64,000 nt of DNA from Prochlorococcus sp. AG-347-J19 (GCA_003279015.1 QCBV01000002.1:143155-207154), one strand, 5' to 3'. Shown: positions 19,201-26,234, counted from the stretch's first letter. Translations and numbers: made by a program. Notes: generated by a model from the sequence alone, not told the origin.

Positions 19201-19500
19201 ATGACTTTAGGAGGAGCTAATGTTTGGACTAATTTTTCTTACGGTTATCGTAATGAGTCCCCAAGTGGTTGGCTGCTTAGCCCAGACCGCAGCAGATTAA
19301 TTTTATTTATAAGGAATAAAAAATCTCCAAGAAATAGTATGAGAATTTTTGCTCATACATATTATGCAAATGATCTTGGTGAGCCAATGTCAATTAAAAC
19401 ATCCACTCAAATGTATTTGGATAATGCTTGGGATAAATGGCATGACCTTCAATTAGAAGGTTGGACTTTTGAAGAACTTGAATTACCTGAATCTGTATGA
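19201..19500 (+). CDS. DUF1651 family protein (copy 1)
   Basis: 99 aa from the ATG at 19201. This start was chosen because the paralog at 21647 starts at the matching ATG and because the in-frame TTG at 19174 lies inside the promoter. DUF1651 is a small picocyanobacterial family without a known function. Typical features are SPSGWLLSP, a strand-rich middle, THTYYANDLGEP-like residues (AHTYYANDLGEP) and a tryptophan-rich end (WDKWHDLQLEGW). It is the first of three overlapping genes; its stop overlaps the next ATG as ATGA. Confidence 0.85.
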   Translation: MTLGGANVWTNFSYGYRNESPSGWLLSPDRSRLILFIRNKKSPRNSMRIFAHTYYANDLGEPMSIKTSTQMYLDNAWDKWHDLQLEGWTFEELELPESV

Positions 19501-19637
19501 CTAACTTAAATCCAATCAAAAAGAAATTATCAGAAGTAGATAGAAAGTTATCTATGCAAGACCCATCAAAATTATTAGCAGAATTTTTTAATGGTGTTGT
19601 CATTGAACTTGATGAAGAATATAAATATGACTCATAA
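19497..19637 (+). CDS. 46-aa small protein, middle gene of DUF1651 operon 1
   Basis: A 46-aa acidic and lysine-rich soluble peptide (starts MTNLNPIKKKLSEVD, ends EEYKYDS). I do not recognise it. Support comes from position: its ATG overlaps the DUF1651 stop in an ATGA tetramer and its end overlaps the next gene by 11 bases, a pattern of translational coupling. No membrane segment or cysteine. Confidence 0.6.
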   Translation: MTNLNPIKKKLSEVDRKLSMQDPSKLLAEFFNGVVIELDEEYKYDS

Positions 19638-19779
19638 AGAATTGATAGAGCAAGTTTCCGCAAATTTATTTAAACAAAGTGGAAAGTTAGAAAGCAGAAG
19701 ATCTTGGTTGGCAATGAGAAATTATCTTGAACAATTAGATACCGAACAACTTAAATCCATGCTTAAGGACCACGGATGA
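19627..19779 (+). CDS. 50-aa small protein, last gene of DUF1651 operon 1
   Basis: 50 aa from ATG 19627 (MTHKELIEQVSANLF), predicted all-helical and soluble, with RRSWLAMRNYLEQLD in the middle. It overlaps the preceding 46-aa gene by 11 bases in another frame. Function unknown; possibly a partner of the DUF1651 protein. Confidence 0.65.
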   Translation: MTHKELIEQVSANLFKQSGKLESRRSWLAMRNYLEQLDTEQLKSMLKDHG

Positions 19780-19789
19780 TTTATAAACT

Positions 19790-19903
19790 TTATTTAGTTT
19801 TTATTTTTTTCTTAATTCTCAGAAAACCGTAAGTTGCAAAGCCAACTAAAAACATATCCAAGTAAATATGCCAAGTAGGAAAAATTTGGTGTATTAATTC
19901 CAT
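19790..19903 (-). CDS. 37-aa membrane microprotein coupled to the ligase-like gene
   Basis: 37 aa (starts MELIHQIFPTWHIYL) with one hydrophobic segment (about residues 13-28) and a lysine-rich cytosolic-looking tail (RIKKKIKTK). Its ATG shares one base with the TAA of the ligase-like gene (TAATG), a classic coupling arrangement. Not recognised; too short for most gene finders. Confidence 0.6.
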   Translation of the reverse strand: MELIHQIFPTWHIYLDMFLVGFATYGFLRIKKKIKTK

Positions 19904-20652
19904 TAGCGTTTTATTGCCACTTGCCAATAAGGATAATCTAAATTTGATTTTTCTCTAATCAATTGTAATTTTCTAGAATTTATTTTTACTACTATTCCAT
20001 CTGTTGGATATTTACTAAAAAGCTTCCCTTCTAGCCATTGTTTTCTAAATACTCCAACTTGGCTCGTAAAGTTGCATGAAATGTCTTGAGGGATCGTGAA
20101 GCCAAGTTTTGAAAGGCTCTTTTTGGACTCATATTGGTTAAGTAATGAATTAAGTATTTGAAATGCGCAGAAGCTAAGACTTTCAGAAAATCCTTCTTTA
20201 GCTCTTAGAAATCCAGAAGCGATTCTCTGGGAGATATTTGGACTTTGGTTGGGTGCATATAATTCACCTCTAACTTGCAGCACGCCTCGAAGAGGGAGAT
20301 TATTGGGAATGTCTTGGACTTTAATAAGTTTACTAGTAACGTCTGCCCCTTTTCTTGAAATTGCTTTCTCCAAGGTTCCATCCCTATATTGCAAAGCAAC
20401 AGCACAACCATCAATTTTTGGTTCAATTAATAATCTGGTATCTACTAATAATCCTTTCAAAAATTCATCTATTGAATCCTTTTCTAATGAAGGTAAAATT
20501 AGTTTATTTTTCTTTTTAAAGTAATCACAATTAGGGTTTGTTCTTAATAAATTTTTTTCAAGTTGGTCGAACTGCTTATCAGAGATTAAAGCATTACCAT
20601 TTCTATAATTATCGTCATACCATTCAATTCGTTCTTCTAAATAAGTCTTCAT
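19903..20652 (-). CDS. Stand-alone NAD-dependent DNA ligase adenylation domain (LigA-like)
   Basis: 249 aa, about a third of a normal LigA (about 670 aa). It has the end of the Ia region (YDDNYRNGNALISDKQFDQL) and a full set of nucleotidyltransferase motifs: the lysine motif EPKIDGCAVAL, RKGADVT, LQVRGELY, PTDGIVVKIN and the closing YWQVAIKR. It then stops, so the OB fold, zinc finger, HhH and BRCT domains are absent. The active-site lysine is present, so self-adenylation from NAD is plausible, but sealing activity is not. It has a membrane-protein gene immediately on each side. Not a decayed gene: the motifs are intact and the junctions are tight. Confidence 0.85.
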   Translation of the reverse strand: MKTYLEERIEWYDDNYRNGNALISDKQFDQLEKNLLRTNPNCDYFKKKNKLILPSLEKDSIDEFLKGLLVDTRLLIEPKIDGCAVALQYRDGTLEKAISRKGADVTSKLIKVQDIPNNLPLRGVLQVRGELYAPNQSPNISQRIASGFLRAKEGFSESLSFCAFQILNSLLNQYESKKSLSKLGFTIPQDISCNFTSQVGVFRKQWLEGKLFSKYPTDGIVVKINSRKLQLIREKSNLDYPYWQVAIKR

Positions 20653-20859
20653 TTAATAAGATGGCTTAAGTTTTTGGTCAGGCATCCAACTTGGTTTATC
20701 TATAATCCATTTTCCTCTATCTTCATATTTAACAGTCCATAAAAGAAATGAAGAAATTTCTTTTAGAGTTGTGCCAACCAAATATCTTGTTTTTGGACTT
20801 ATTGATATAAATCCAAATAATAATATTAATAAAATAAGTTTAAACATACCTTTAATCAT
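20653..20859 (-). CDS. 68-aa membrane protein upstream of the ligase-like gene
   Basis: 68 aa with an N-terminal hydrophobic segment (about residues 5-20, LILLILLFGFISI), then a soluble tail with two WxxD-like stretches (KWIIDKPSWMPDQ). The stop directly abuts the ATG of the ligase-like gene with no spacer. A second ATG four codons in is an alternative start. Not recognised. Confidence 0.65.
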   Translation of the reverse strand: MIKGMFKLILLILLFGFISISPKTRYLVGTTLKEISSFLLWTVKYEDRGKWIIDKPSWMPDQKLKPSY

Positions 20860-20890
20860 TTAAAAAATCAGCGTAATTGTTGCGAACTTT

Positions 20891-21148
20891 TTAATTAATG
20901 CAATTCTTATAACCTTCAATCTTTGCTAGTTCATCAATATTCAAACCTGTTTCTTCTAGTAGAGTTTCTCCTATATCGTCCTTATTAAATTTAGTTAAAG
21001 CTCCTTTAGTAGAGTACTTAATACATTGGTTTTTGTATTTTGCTTCTTTGATAACAGGAGATAAATAAAAACCAAACAAGATGATAAAAGCCCCATAGGT
21101 TACAACTTTTCTATGGTTTTTCCACCATTCATAAAATTTATTGGACAC
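20891..21148 (-). CDS. 85-aa membrane protein with PVIKxAKxKxxC motif
   Basis: 85 aa, GTG start. One transmembrane segment (about 16-32) is followed by SPVIKEAKYKNQC and a soluble tail ending in KNCIN. The protein at 57722-58159 carries the same membrane-plus-motif layout (YPVIKHAKNKLDC), so the two define a small family. Function unknown. It lies 31 bases upstream of the 68-aa gene and may head the ligase-like operon. Confidence 0.65.
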   Translation of the reverse strand: MSNKFYEWWKNHRKVVTYGAFIILFGFYLSPVIKEAKYKNQCIKYSTKGALTKFNKDDIGETLLEETGLNIDELAKIEGYKNCIN

Positions 21149-21217
21149 GAAAAATAAATGACTATTTTCTATTTTAAATTGACTGTCAACAAATTACTTT
21201 AGAAATTTAAGGATTGG

Positions 21218-21526
21218 TTAATTTATTGTTTTTTCATTAATAGATTTAACCCAAGAATAATATCTTGATTTTCTAATCCTTTGCTCTTTCGAAACTAATC
21301 TATCCGCAGATTCTAGGGGTGATTCTCCTTTCTCAACTTTTGTTGTAATAGAAATACCAAAACCTTTTGCTTCAATTTTTGCAATGCCACCCTCTAGAAA
21401 AAATATAAAAGACCAACCTTTGTTCCATCCTAAATAGAAGGGATTTCGATACATTGCATTCTTTTGGAGATACTCTCTAAATGATATTTTCCTTTTCAGG
21501 GAGTTACTTGTATTCACTATTACCAA
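21218..21526 (-). CDS. Hypothetical protein, 102 aa
   Basis: A basic soluble protein (about residues 10-20 RKISFREYLQKN; centre NKGWSFIFFLEGGIAKIEAKG; end RKSRYYSWVKSIN). TTG start at 21526; a GTG three codons in is equally possible. Not recognised. It lies in the same direction as the ligase-like operon, 69 bases upstream of it. Confidence 0.6.
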   Translation of the reverse strand: MVIVNTSNSLKRKISFREYLQKNAMYRNPFYLGWNKGWSFIFFLEGGIAKIEAKGFGISITTKVEKGESPLESADRLVSKEQRIRKSRYYSWVKSINEKTIN

Positions 21527-21594
21527 ATAAGAAGTTTACGGCTGACTATTTCTGGAAAGTAATTTTAGTATTTAAATAATTACCAGAGGAATAC

Positions 21595-21624
21595 TTGACG
21601 TCTATGAGTAGTACATTTATATTA
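21595..21624 (+). promoter_or_regulatory. Promoter of the second DUF1651 operon
   Basis: -35 TTGACG at 21595-21600, 18-base spacer, -10 TATATT at 21619-21624. The lead-in AATACTTGACG and the sequence after the -10 (AGTACA...GTATT) are shared with the first DUF1651 promoter, although the spacers differ. Confidence 0.75.
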
Positions 21625-21628
21625 ATAG

Positions 21629-21638
21629 TACAACTGTA
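21629..21638 (+). promoter_or_regulatory. Palindrome TACA-N2-TGTA at the start site (copy 2)
   Basis: TACAACTGTA in the same position relative to the -10 box as in the first DUF1651 operon. The two copies differ only in the central two bases, as expected for a dimeric repressor site. Confidence 0.5.
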
Positions 21639-21646
21639 TTATCTTT

Positions 21647-21937
21647 ATGACTTCAGGAGTTGCTAATGTTCGGACTTATTTTTATCATGGCAGTCTTATT
21701 GACCCCCCAACTGGCTGGTTGTTTAACAAAAAAAGTGGTTTATTAATTTTTTTTGAGAGTTATAAGAAATCTGTATCTAATAGCTTAAAAATATATACTC
21801 ATCTTTTCTATGCAAATGAATTAGGTGAACCAGCCCAAATTAAAAATTCAAGACTCCATTCTATTGAGTGTGCTTGTGAAACATGGAATGAATTAATTTC
21901 AGGAGGTTGGCAAATTGTTACTAATAAATTCCAGTAA
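21647..21937 (+). CDS. DUF1651 family protein (copy 2)
   Basis: 96 aa, paralog of the gene at 19201. The shared blocks are the ATGAC-GGAG-GCTAATGTTYGGACT start region, PPTGWLFNK, THLFYANELGEPAQIKNS and the WNELISGGW end. Function unknown. It is followed after two bases by a cysteine-containing gene instead of the two helical peptides of copy 1, so the paralogs have different partners. Confidence 0.85.
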   Translation: MTSGVANVRTYFYHGSLIDPPTGWLFNKKSGLLIFFESYKKSVSNSLKIYTHLFYANELGEPAQIKNSRLHSIECACETWNELISGGWQIVTNKFQ

Positions 21938-21939
21938 TC

Positions 21940-22173
21940 ATGATCAAGGTAAATCCGTCAAAATGGGAATATCTAAAAGAATCTACCCTAAAACGAAAAC
22001 GAACAAAGATTTGTATTACTTGCAATCACTTTCGCTACAGCACTACAGAAACTTTTGCTACTATCTTGATCTGTCCAAAATACGAAAAACGCATACCACA
22101 GGGTGATCATTTACTTAAAGGCTGTGAGTATTGGCAAAAAAATAGGACGATATTTTCACCTGAAGCATCTTAA
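21940..22173 (+). CDS. 77-aa four-cysteine protein, partner of DUF1651 copy 2
   Basis: 77 aa, soluble and basic. Four cysteines are arranged as CITC near residue 25, then Cys in ILICPKY and in LKGCEYW, which could bind zinc or an Fe-S cluster. The block IPQGDHLLKGCEYWQKN looks conserved in style. Start ATG two bases after the DUF1651 stop, so the two are co-translated. Not recognised by name. Confidence 0.7.
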   Translation: MIKVNPSKWEYLKESTLKRKRTKICITCNHFRYSTTETFATILICPKYEKRIPQGDHLLKGCEYWQKNRTIFSPEAS

Positions 22174-22273
22174 TTATTCTCTAATTAAACTTCCCTAGGT
22201 AGAGATATTTAATTATGTAAACAAAGCATTATTTTATACAACTTAAAAAATTCTTTTTAAGTAATTTTGTAGA

Positions 22274-22375
22274 ATGATTCAATTCTACTTTTCCATATTT
22301 TTGTTAGTTGTGCTTACATTTTTTGCACTTTTATTAGATGCACCAGAATTGGCATCTCTAATTCAAACATTTTAG
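22274..22375 (+). CDS. 33-aa membrane microprotein
   Basis: 33 aa (MIQFYFSIFLLVVL...), almost entirely one hydrophobic helix with a short acidic end (LDAPELASLIQTF). Followed 7 bases later by an inverted repeat TAAATCAG/CTGATTTA (22383-22406) that may end the transcript. Function unknown; size and composition resemble the many single-helix proteins of Prochlorococcus thylakoids. Confidence 0.5.
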   Translation: MIQFYFSIFLLVVLTFFALLLDAPELASLIQTF

Positions 22376-22454
22376 AAAATAATAAATCAGCATTTTTACT
22401 GATTTACTTTCTTAATAAGTAAGTCGTAGGTTTAACTTGTTGAATAGGAGGGAT

Positions 22455-22560
22455 CTAATGATTGACAGTCCACCAGAGGAGTTAAATTATAAAATTTAAA
22501 TCTAGATAAAACTAAAGCTAAATCTGGGATGAATCTTCTATTTGAGATTCATTCCTTTTT
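22455..22560 (+). other. Short transcript candidate: 13-codon frame plus terminator
   Basis: ATG at 22458 follows AGGAGG by six bases and opens a 13-codon frame (MIDSPPEELNYKI, stop TAA). A strong hairpin terminator follows at 22526. Such a good Shine-Dalgarno sequence is rare in this genome. It may be a leader peptide, a micropeptide or a small RNA; I cannot separate these. Confidence 0.35.
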
Positions 22561-22562
22561 AA
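22526..22562 (+). terminator. Intrinsic terminator
   Basis: GGGATGAATCT (22526-22536) pairs with AGATTCATTCC (22545-22555) over a short loop, followed by TTTTT. A canonical rho-independent terminator for the short transcript beginning near 22440. Confidence 0.75.
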
Positions 22563-22669
22563 TTTCTTTCTAAAAAATGTAAATTATAAATATTAAATTT
22601 TAAAAGTAAAAAATCTGTTCATATTAAAATGATTTGAGGCCAAAGTCTCTTCTTAGATAGTGGCTAACT

Positions 22670-22852
22670 TTACCTAAATCCAAAACCAGTTTTTTGTTCT
22701 TCTTTTTCTTCCAATTCATTAATAATTAGTTTTAGTAAACTTAAAAGTTCTGAATTCGAAGCATCAGTATCTTTTTGAAGATTTATGCAAATGTTTTTAA
22801 TTTCCTCAAATGCATTATCAATTAATATTGTTTTTTGATCTGGATTAGCCAT
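22670..22852 (-). CDS. 60-aa hypothetical protein
   Basis: A small acidic helical protein (starts MANPDQKTILIDNAFEEIK, ends KTGFGFR), soluble. Not recognised beyond being of the type common in picocyanobacteria. It follows the next small gene (22859) after six bases on the same strand. Confidence 0.6.
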   Translation of the reverse strand: MANPDQKTILIDNAFEEIKNICINLQKDTDASNSELLSLLKLIINELEEKEEQKTGFGFR

Positions 22853-22858
22853 AGAATT

Positions 22859-23056
22859 TTAAAATGCCCCATTACAGTTGAACCCACTGCAGTTAATAAC
22901 CCTGAAAATATTCATTACAAAGTTGTGGAATCTTTCATCATAAAAAAATGCCCAGGTTGTAAATATAGCAAAACCAGAGACGGCAAAAGCAGCATATTGA
23001 AGCCAATGTATTCCATAGCTGTCCAAACCATTTTTATCAAAATCAGAATTACTCAA
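22859..23056 (-). CDS. 65-aa membrane protein
   Basis: 65 aa, TTG start. One membrane helix at about 19-37 (WLQYAAFAVSGFAIFTTWAFF), then a tail ending CSGFNCNGAF with two cysteines. Probably in an operon with the 60-aa gene. Not recognised. Confidence 0.55.
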   Translation of the reverse strand: MSNSDFDKNGLDSYGIHWLQYAAFAVSGFAIFTTWAFFYDERFHNFVMNIFRVINCSGFNCNGAF

Positions 23057-23155
23057 TTGCCTTTTTTTCTTATAATAAAAATTTTTTTTTTAAAAGGAGA
23101 GTTTGTTTTGAACGAGAGATTTATTTTTTCTTTAAGACCTTAATTTATTGATAGT

Positions 23156-23410
23156 TTAAATAAAACCAGGTATTATCCATCCAAATAAACCGTAGTTTAT
23201 TATCAAAGCTAAAAAACCAATCATAGCTAATCTCCCATTTGTTATTTCGGCATTTTTCCAAAACTTACCCATGTAATTTTTATTTTTTTTCGAATTTTTA
23301 TCTATCAAATAATTTGGTTCTAAAGGTTCCTGCAACCTTTTGATGGCGTATAAAGAGAATTGGATTGTAATTGCGATTATAACAACTATAAAACTAGTAA
23401 GTGCATCCAT
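23156..23410 (-). CDS. hli: High-light-inducible protein (Hli/CAB-like)
   Basis: 84 aa. The C-terminal half is the chlorophyll-binding helix motif NAEITNGRLAMIGFLAL, with the conserved E, NGR and MxGF residues that bind chlorophyll in Hlips and LHC proteins, and ends WIIPGFI. Unusually, a second hydrophobic segment opens the protein (residues 6-24), whereas most Hlips have one helix. Hlips quench excess energy and protect newly made chlorophyll proteins. A GTTACATT half-site of the RpaB-type HLR1 element lies upstream but not as a full pair. Confidence 0.88.
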   Translation of the reverse strand: MDALTSFIVVIIAITIQFSLYAIKRLQEPLEPNYLIDKNSKKNKNYMGKFWKNAEITNGRLAMIGFLALIINYGLFGWIIPGFI

Positions 23411-23765
23411 TTTTAGATTTCATATGTGATCAATTAGTAAGCCAAAGAGCAAATGACATTTTTATGTATCAAACATTTCCTTATTTCTGCTTTAATCACA
23501 GAGGAAATCTTAACTTGAATTATTAAAGAATGTAACATATTTTAAAAAAAATTAGTATGAATTCTTACTTTTTCTTTGGATTTGACACTTTTAAAGACTA
23601 AAGTGTTACATTTATGTGTTAGTCATAACCTAAGACTAGTTTTAATTGAATTACAGAATTAGCTTTAAAGTTTTTACTTTAAATCAGATAAAATATTTAA
23701 AAATTTTTATAAGCTATAGATCTTAAATGTGATTTATTTAAAATATTTTTAATAACTATAAATTA
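23411..23765. other. Gene-free stretch upstream of hli
   Basis: No convincing gene on either strand. It holds the likely hli control region. One inverted repeat is visible, ACACTTT (23585-23591) with AAAGTGT (23600-23606) and an 8-base loop, plus two oppositely oriented GTTACATT elements (23529-23536 minus, 23605-23612 plus). Confidence 0.4.
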
Positions 23766-23885
23766 TTATTTTTGTTTGGTTTCCGGAAGGTAGAATTTAT
23801 TGCCTAATGTGTAGCCAATTGACATAAGTACGAACCCAATTAGTTGAGGTAAATGAGAATTTGCTAAAGAGATTTTTTCAATCAT
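23766..23885 (-). CDS. 39-aa membrane microprotein
   Basis: 39 aa (starts MIEKISLANSHLPQLIGF), one helix in the middle (LIGFVLMSIGYTLG), polar ends. Reading frame is clean from ATG 23885 to TAA 23766. Function unknown. Confidence 0.5.
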   Translation of the reverse strand: MIEKISLANSHLPQLIGFVLMSIGYTLGNKFYLPETKQK

Positions 23886-23936
23886 TTCTCAATCTATAAA
23901 TTTATATAATAATAAAAAATTTTAAATACTGTAAGT

Positions 23937-24110
23937 CTATTTTCTTTTTGATTCTTTAATCTCCCCAGATTTTTTTAGTGAATTAACAAGTCTTTCATTT
24001 TCTGTTTTTAAATTTTCTAATGCAGATTTTGTGAATTGTTCTTTAGCCTCAAATTTTGCTGAACTTATAACTTTTTTATTAGGGAGCTTTTTCTTCGGTT
24101 CTGACTTCAT
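23937..24110 (-). CDS. 57-aa lysine-rich hypothetical protein
   Basis: 57 aa from ATG 24110 (MKSEPKKKLPNKK); a TTG four codons upstream also exists. A long charged helix with a coiled-coil look (ALENLKTENERLVNSLKKSG) ends in KRK. Could be DNA- or RNA-associated, but nothing proves it. Confidence 0.55.
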   Translation of the reverse strand: MKSEPKKKLPNKKVISSAKFEAKEQFTKSALENLKTENERLVNSLKKSGEIKESKRK

Positions 24111-24209
24111 ATTAAACAGCAATTTAGAAAATTTTAGAAGTTATTTTTTTTGAGTTAGGTATTATTTTTTACAGTTTTCTGGTTAATAATATTTGTTTAC
24201 ATAGACAAA

Positions 24210-24422
24210 TTAATCTTTATCTTTTGGGAGCCTTAACCATCCAGTAGTCCATTCTGATTTTAGTTTTGCCCATGAGATCCTTTTAATATCTTTTTTATTT
24301 TTGGTAGGAAAAATATCAACCCATCTATCTTCATTTTTCCCTCCATAAGCTTTAACTTGAAAATGCCTATTACCATTAATAGTTTTTGGTGCTGTCCAAC
24401 ACAAGGTAGGAGGCCATTTCAT
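24210..24422 (-). CDS. TIGR02450 family tryptophan-rich protein
   Basis: 70 aa. The opening MKWPPTLCWTAPKTINGNRHF and the RWVDIFP and W-rich end (SEWTTGWLRLP) match the TIGR02450 family of small marine bacterial and cyanobacterial proteins of unknown function. Full length. Confidence 0.8.
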   Translation of the reverse strand: MKWPPTLCWTAPKTINGNRHFQVKAYGGKNEDRWVDIFPTKNKKDIKRISWAKLKSEWTTGWLRLPKDKD

Positions 24423-24446
24423 GAGAAATTTTTAAAAGTTAATAAA

Positions 24447-24533
24447 CTAAAGGTTGCTTTGCCCAGTTAAAACTAAACCATAATATGCAATCGTACCAAG
24501 GATAAGTACGATTCCTAGTATTCTAATAATCAT
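24447..24533 (-). CDS. 28-aa membrane microprotein
   Basis: 28 aa (MIIRILGIVLILGTIAYYG...), a single hydrophobic helix followed by a short polar tail (TGQSNL). Size and shape resemble the tiny subunits of photosynthetic complexes, but it matches none I know. Frame only; moderate support. Confidence 0.45.
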   Translation of the reverse strand: MIIRILGIVLILGTIAYYGLVLTGQSNL

Positions 24534-24603
24534 GATTTAATATTTTTAAATTCAAAATATATTAGAGAAATTTTATAAATTTGCGTTAAAGATTTAATAT
24601 TTT

Positions 24604-24813
24604 CTAATTTTTCCTTTTTTTATTTCTAACTATGGAGTGGCAAGATTCAGGATGCCATTCATTCTGAATCTTGCCAATAAAATCATAAATAAATGAATCG
24701 GGACATCCAGTTTTTATTTGAAGTTCTGCAAGTTCTTCTTTAATGAATTCATATACACTCGTTATTACCCCTAAATTTTCTTCTTGGGAGGGAGCCCATT
24801 TTTTATTCTCCAT
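24604..24813 (-). CDS. 69-aa hypothetical protein
   Basis: Soluble, helical (ITSVYEFIKEELAELQIKTG), then IQNEWHPESCHSIVRNKKRKN. Its ATG overlaps the end of the 63-aa gene upstream by 11 bases. Not recognised. Confidence 0.6.
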   Translation of the reverse strand: MENKKWAPSQEENLGVITSVYEFIKEELAELQIKTGCPDSFIYDFIGKIQNEWHPESCHSIVRNKKRKN

Positions 24814-24994
24814 TAATATCTTTTAAATTATTTTCCACAATATCGTAATAGGTTATGTCCCCATAATCAGCATCTGAACAACATAAATCTCCATATAGTT
24901 CCTCTAACAAATCGTACGCATCTGCATACTTATCAAAACTTTGAGCTGTTAATTCGTCATCTTTCCCATCAATTCTAATTATTTTGTAGGTCAT
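24803..24994 (-). CDS. 63-aa acidic hypothetical protein
   Basis: Soluble, strongly acidic (MTYKIIRIDGKDDEL..., YADAYDLLEELYGDLCCSDADYG). A CC pair sits in the middle. It overlaps the 69-aa gene, so the two are probably made together. Not recognised. Confidence 0.6.
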   Translation of the reverse strand: MTYKIIRIDGKDDELTAQSFDKYADAYDLLEELYGDLCCSDADYGDITYYDIVENNLKDINGE

Positions 24995-25055
24995 ATTTTA
25001 CTTAGATGCAAAAAGTATTTTTTTGATTCATTAAATCATTTTATAAATAAAAATC

Positions 25056-25262
25056 TTATTTAGGAGTATTAGTTGGGTAAAGCTTCTGAATTTTATTTTT
25101 TTGAATTTCTATTTTTCTTCTTTCATATTTTTTTGCCATTATTTTTCTGATAAATAATTGTGGGATAAGCCAAACTAACGCAATAGCTATAGCCATGAAA
25201 GCAGGATTTCTCCAAGTTAACCTAATAATCTCTTGTATAAATTCTTGATTGAAAATTTCCAT
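25056..25262 (-). CDS. 68-aa membrane protein
   Basis: One hydrophobic segment (about 20-38, PAFMAIAIALVWLIPQLFI) between an acidic start and a basic tail (RRKIEIQKNKIQK). Single gene, ATG start. Not recognised. Confidence 0.6.
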   Translation of the reverse strand: MEIFNQEFIQEIIRLTWRNPAFMAIAIALVWLIPQLFIRKIMAKKYERRKIEIQKNKIQKLYPTNTPK

Positions 25263-25436
25263 ACATTAAATTTTGATGATAAAAATATCTTTACTTTCTT
25301 TTATAAAATCTTTTGAATTTCATAACCCATCATAACCTTTAAAAATCTAATGGGGAATTTTATAAATTTTTTCTTTTTCTAGTTCGTTTTCTTTTATATT
25401 TGGATTTAGATTAATTTTTTATTTTATAGTTTAGAG

Positions 25437-26102
25437 ATGTCAACTTATCTAATTACAGGATCAAATAGGGGTATTGGATTAGAACTATGTAGGCAAATTC
25501 ATAAGAGGGGAGATAATGTAATTGCAACGTGTAGGAAAGCTTCAACAGAACTTAGAGATTTAGGAGTGACAATTGAAGAGAATATAGAAATTTCTTCTGA
25601 TGAGTCGATAACAAATTTGTCTAAAAAACTATCTGGAGTTAATTTAGATTGCTTAATTCATAATGCAGGAATTTATGAATTTAATTCTTTCGAAAACTTA
25701 GATAAAAAAAGTATTTTGCGGCAATTTGAAGTCAATGCATTGAGCCCAATATGTATGACTCAATCACTTAAACATTTTTTAAAAAGATCTTCTAAAGTTG
25801 CTTTTATCACAAGTAGAATGGGATCTATTGAAGATAATACATCTGGAAGTTCTTATGGTTACAGGATGTCTAAAGTCGCTTTGTCCATGGCAGCTAAATC
25901 ACTTTCTATAGATTTATCAAGAGAAGATATTTATGTAGCTATTTTGCACCCTGGGTTAGTGAGTACGAGAATGACTGGCTTTACAAGAAATGGAATTAGT
26001 CCTGAAGAATCAGCAAATGGCCTTTTAAAACGTATAGATTCTTTAAATAAAAATAACTCGGGCACGTTTTGGCATGCCAACGGAGAAGTTTTGCCTTGGT
26101 AA
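25437..26102 (+). CDS. Short-chain dehydrogenase/reductase
   Basis: 221 aa, classical SDR fold. The nucleotide loop is TGSNRGIG (TGxxxGxG), followed by NAG (IHNAG) and the catalytic SYGYRMSK (YxxxK). An arginine-containing end of strand 2 (ATCRK) suggests NADP(H). The substrate cannot be read from sequence; C-factor-like SDRs are the nearest type. It is the only obvious enzyme in a region of small unknown genes. Confidence 0.88.
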   Translation: MSTYLITGSNRGIGLELCRQIHKRGDNVIATCRKASTELRDLGVTIEENIEISSDESITNLSKKLSGVNLDCLIHNAGIYEFNSFENLDKKSILRQFEVNALSPICMTQSLKHFLKRSSKVAFITSRMGSIEDNTSGSSYGYRMSKVALSMAAKSLSIDLSREDIYVAILHPGLVSTRMTGFTRNGISPEESANGLLKRIDSLNKNNSGTFWHANGEVLPW

Positions 26103-26221
26103 AATTTATATTTTTATTTTTAAGAGATTTATATCGTTAATTTGTTAAAAAACTTTTAAATTTTTAACGAATTTCTTTCCTTGTTTAATTCTTTTAGTTA
26201 TCTTTAAAAAAACATTAATAA

Positions 26222-26232
26222 AGGAGGTGATT
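26222..26232 (+). promoter_or_regulatory. Near-perfect Shine-Dalgarno element
   Basis: AAAGGAGGTGAT (beginning at 26220) matches the complement of the bacterial 16S rRNA 3' end over 12 bases, three bases before a TTG. Most genes in this window have no clear Shine-Dalgarno sequence, so this one stands out and fixes the start of the 40-codon gene. Confidence 0.7.
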
Positions 26233-26234
26233 CA

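Noticed and set aside
21915..22106. 63-codon alternative frame overlapping the four-cysteine gene
   Set aside because: The other frame (21940-22173) starts two bases after the DUF1651 stop and has patterned cysteines.
22835..23143. 102-codon frame on the plus strand over the 65-aa membrane gene
   Set aside because: Low-complexity lysine/isoleucine content; the minus-strand genes 22670 and 22859 are better supported.
23529..23612. GTTACATT elements upstream of hli as an HLR1 (RpaB) site
   Set aside because: HLR1 needs two direct half-sites two bases apart; here only single, oppositely oriented half-sites are seen.
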